Source: Camelus bactrianus (lineage: Eukaryota; Chordata; Mammalia; Artiodactyla; Camelidae). From it: a stretch of 64,000 bases of DNA. Numbering within the stretch: the first letter of the stretch is position 1; each line of letters opens with the position of its first letter. Positions 60,520 through 64,000 of this stretch are shown one piece after another. Location: contig NC_133554.1 of the NCBI RefSeq assembly GCF_048773025.1, forward strand, positions 54,350,769 to 54,414,768. The letters are read 5' to 3'. The position numbers and the translations under genes were made by a program. The notes under the pieces are model-generated. The model searched no databases, was not told the origin of the DNA, and worked only from the letters and a program-made list of their open reading frames with translations.

Positions 60520-62375
60520 GACAGGTGTGCCAAAATTCCATTATTTTGATTATCTCAATTCTGTGCACCTCAAGGTCCAATTGAAAAAAAAATAGGTTAA
60601 GAGGTGAATAAGTGGTTTGATATCCTCGTGTTATCAGCTTTTGGAAAGAGGGATTGAATTCTCCTGCTCCCAGTTTTGATGTTCAGTCGTGTGTCTTGAG
60701 GAGAAATCACAAAGGAGAGCACGTGGGAGCCCAGGGTACCTTCTGCCTCTTCTGGAAAGCACCTGAAACAAAATCGTCCGAGCTCTGCAAGCAGGTGGCA
60801 GGCTGCGCAAGAGGGCTTGCGGGCACAGGATCATGGCCACGTGGCGTGTGACTTCAGAAAAGAAGGACCCTCAAAGAAAATGATGCCGCCCACACAGATG
60901 CGTGCACGTGCACACAGACACACACACCCCTGCTGCTGACTGTGGATAAAACCGTTTGCTAATCCTTACAGCCGAGGATGAAGCCTAAAGAACAAATCCC
61001 TTCCCTAAAGGTGACATATGCACTTAAAATCATAGTAAGATGTAAATGACAGATACCTTCTCATCCTAAAAGTATATTTCTTATGTGAAAAGGGAGCCAA
61101 GCTACGCAAGAAAGAAGAGGTGGAACAGAAAGAGGGGCTGAGACAAGTACAAGCAACATTGCAGACTTCGTCATCTTGTCTGGGCTTCCCTGAATATTGG
61201 GGGAGGAAAAAAACACGTGCGTCTCCCTGGGGCTGCTGAGTTTAACAGTTATCCAACAGCACAGCTGTCCACTTCTGTGAGCCCACTAGGGACAAATGTC
61301 CACAAGGAGGAGACAGTGAGTTACAAAGAATTTTGAGCTCAGTAGAGAAGCCCTCCTGGATGCTCAGTTTGTCCTGTGGTCTGTGCAGTTGGCCTGCGCA
61401 TGAGACAAGAGAGCATCCCAGTACTGATGACCAGTTGAAGGACGCCTGGCTTGTGGGTCCCAGACCATGGGGGCTGTCACCCTTCCCCAGATTCCAGGCA
61501 AGAGAGGTGCTGGACCACTGCTCTGAGCTTTGCAGCAATCCCCTGTTTGTGCCAGGGATGGGAGGGTTGGAGCAGATGTGGCAAGACCACCAGCACTTCT
61601 GTGCCTCTGAAAAGGCAGACCCCCTTAGCTTCTCCTCCCCCTGACCCTGACCGAATGGCAGCAAAAGTTGGAACTTAGAGCTGAAAAAGTCCTGTATGCC
61701 AGAGAGTTTTTCCAGCGATGGAGCTAAAAGCACTGAATGAATCTCCACAGTCTCTTCCTGAACCACAATTCTTGATTGATGATACTATGTGGAGAGGCAG
61801 CTGCAGAATGTGGGAGGCATATCAGCTTGAGGCCACACTGAACTAAATCTCTGCTCTATCTGCAAATCTGCATGATATCGGTGATTAATTCAGTGTCCCA
61901 GGACCGAGCTCACTCCCACCATCTATAAAACAAGAGGAAGAGTAGTTTTCTCCAGAGGATTACTGGATTAGAGTAAATTAAATAATACCTGCAAAACAGA
62001 CTGGTAGATGGTAAATACAATACAGGTTCACTTGTTATTCATCCTTGTATCTCCCAGAAAGCACCCAATAAACAGGCTAAGAGAAGCCAAGGCAGCAGAA
62101 ATCTGGTATCATGGTAAGTTACCCAGGTGAACTTGTAGTAAATTTCTGTTATTGGAAGCTCTTGCCATTGTCCAAAAATGTGACTCGTTGGTATTCTGGG
62201 ACAGGGGAAGATACCTGGGGGCCTTTCTCAGGAAGGAAGAGATGCTTGGAGGTCCCTTCCTGGGTGAGACCCTCCCTGATTCCCACCTTCCTCCTCATCT
62301 CCAGACGGAGAGAATTGACCCCCCTCTTCTCCAGACATGCAGCACGTGTCGTTTCCCATGTTACAGTATTCTCAG
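60520..62375. other. Intergenic DNA, no gene seen
   Basis: Open frames of 100-174 codons occur on both strands near 61,240-61,770. They overlap each other and have no domain, signal peptide or splice context, so I treat them as chance frames. Confidence 0.4.
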
Positions 62376-62379
62376 TGTA

Positions 62380-62515
62380 CACCAGGGACTGGCATGAGCA
62401 TTCCCTGGGCCATATTTCACTTAATCCTCGTGACAACCCCGTGGAAGAGGAAAGTGAAGATGAGCAAAGTGAAGTCAGAGTCATATAGATAACAGAGGGC
62501 GGGGCTGGGATTCAG
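62380..62515 (-). mobile_element. MIR fragment
   Basis: The text 'cacttaatcctcgtgacaac' and 'gggcggggctgggattcagc' fits a diverged MIR. Confidence 0.6.
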
Positions 62516-63183
62516 CTGGCTCCAGTGCTCGACCTCTCCCTTACAGCCCTTTATGACCCTTATCACGTGGTATGCTATTTCCATATCTGTTAGTCACATC
62601 CAGTAGACTGTCAGCTCTTCAGAGGCAGGAACGTAGAGGCTCTTTTAGCTATTTACCCCCAGCACTTAGCACAGTGCCTGGCTAAGAATGAATGAATGAA
62701 CTATCTTCTCCAAAGCCCTAAGGAAGGACAGCATCATTGTTCCTCCTAGGCCAATATGACTCATGGCCTCCATCCCCAGCCAAGCCTGGTGGGGAGGGCA
62801 GGGGGAGTTGCGGGGAAGGACAGGTGGCTGCATATGGAGGCTGCTCCTTCCCTACCGTGCACTTCTCACCCACGCCAGGAGCCCAGAGCTTGGTCATGGG
62901 AGCTGAGCCAAACCCCTCACTAGAGGTGAGACGTTGCTGGATCTTTAACACTATAAAGGCCATCCCATCTCCTCATTTTCTACATTTTTGCAGCATTAAA
63001 TCACCATGGAGTTTATTCTCTCCTGCAAATCCTTTAACTCTATTGGACTCAGCAGTACTCTTGTTTCATGTTTGTTACTGTGGTTTATAGATTATTTCCT
63101 TAGTGACCCCAAATGAAGCTGCCACTTAATCCCCATGTGAGGTTCAGTTCAAAATTTCAGAATCAAAATAGTCTGTTAGAGGG

Positions 63184-63272
63184 TGGGAATAACTCAGTGG
63201 TGGAGTGCATGCTTAGCATGCACAGGGTCCTGGGTTCAGTCTCCAGTATCTGTTTAAAAAAAAAAATTGGTT
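63184..63272 (+). mobile_element. Camelid Vic-1 SINE
   Basis: The head has 'aactcagtggtggagtgcat' and 'gggttcagtctccagtatct', followed by a short A-tail. Confidence 0.9.
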
Positions 63273-63282
63273 AGGAGTGTGA

Positions 63283-63482
63283 AATCTGTAGTCACACAGT
63301 CCTGGGTTCAAATCCCAACTAACTATGTAAGCTTTTTAAGATTCTGTAAGCCTCAGTTTCCACTTCTGTAAAATAGATACAATAATAAATATCTCATAGA
63401 ATTATTGTCAGATTAAATGAGATAATGAATTAAACAGTTAGCATAGTATCTGGCACATAGTAAGTGCTCAACATATGTTAAT
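63283..63482 (+). mobile_element. MIR SINE
   Basis: The text 'cctgggttcaaatcccaact', 'cagtttccacttctgtaaaa' and 'gcacatagtaagtgctcaac' is a well-preserved MIR. Confidence 0.9.
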
Positions 63483-63859
63483 TTTTGAAAGCTAAATCTA
63501 GTTCAGGGACACCTAAGGCAGTTATGTAGGTGTTGGTATTCTCAGAATAAAGTCCAGATCACTCTGGCTGTAGGATTTCCTCTGGTTACCAGCAAACTCC
63601 CTGACCTCTCACGCAAAAGTTTACCTCTTACAAATCCTGTTCAAATACTGAGATCTCAACTAGCCTTTTTAATGCCTCGTTCTTAAACATGAAAAGACAA
63701 TCAAGAATGCCTAGACATTAAAAAAGAAAAATCTGCAACTGAAAGAGAAAAACCAATATAAACAGCAAAGCTAACCCTAAACAAAGCAGAGAAAATTTGA
63801 GGAACAGGAGCGAAATGTTTAAACACAGATTTAGGAAGAGACTATAGCCATAAAACAAA

Positions 63860-64000
63860 GATATACAAAGAAATTGAGCATGATGGTTCCTCTAAACATT
63901 AAAAATAGAATTCCCATGTAATTCAGCAATTTTATTTCTGGGTATCCACCCGAAAGAATCGAAAACAGGGTCTCAAAGAGATATTTGTGTATTTGCCGTG
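63860..64000 (+). mobile_element. L1M fragment running off the right edge
   Basis: The text 'aattcagcaattttatttct' and 'gggtatccacccgaaagaat' belongs to the end of an old L1 ORF2. Confidence 0.75.

Noticed and set aside
61242-61766. 174-codon minus-strand frame
   Set aside because: Overlapping frames of similar size exist on the other strand, and no family, motif or exon border could be identified.

Overview
The window is mammalian genomic DNA, most likely from a camelid. It holds intron-split genes in a sea of L1, L2, MIR and MaLR-LTR repeats. Six copies of a tRNA-Ala(AGC)-derived SINE with the cloverleaf-like head of the camelid Vic-1 family point to Camelidae. No bacterial, phage or CRISPR features are present.

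The window is part of the CD300 (CMRF35-like) immune-receptor cluster. All recognisable CD300 exons lie on the minus strand, so the genes read right to left. Three genes can be assembled exon by exon with consensus splice sites and the same phase pattern (signal exon / phase 1 / Ig-V exon / phase 1 / Ser-Thr stalk exon / phase 2 / transmembrane exon). They are: (1) a CD300LD-like gene at 1-4307, whose last codons run off the left edge; (2) a CD300E gene at 12587-18997, complete, with a predicted cytoplasmic tail longer than I recall for the human protein; (3) a complete CD300-type gene at 28709-33073 encoding 198 residues, which I cannot match to any human CD300 member. All three carry one lysine in the membrane segment and have short tails without ITIM or ITAM tyrosines. 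That is the layout of activating myeloid receptors that borrow an ITAM adaptor (DAP12 or FcR-gamma).

Two CD300 relics lie among them. One is an orphan signal-peptide exon at 25261-25314 with the wrong splice phase and no start in the usual place. The other is a decayed Ig-V exon at 40357-40743, interrupted by a tiny retroposed insert with a target-site duplication.

Layout: 1-4307 CD300LD; 4308-12586 intergenic with L1 fragments; 12587-18997 CD300E; 18998-28708 repeat-rich intergenic DNA with the orphan exon; 28709-33073 the unassigned CD300 gene; 33074-64000 gene-poor DNA. The last part contains the V-exon relic, a large but internally deleted L1 (about 45.8-49.9 kb), an L2, a GC-rich block near 52.2-52.9 kb with two divergent CTCF-like motifs, and assorted SINEs. 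I found no coding gene in the right 23 kb. In the human map, as I remember it, CD300E is followed by RAB37/CD300LF, so this part may be the spacer before them.

Identifications rest on reading the sequence and on remembered family sequences. No alignment or database search was run.
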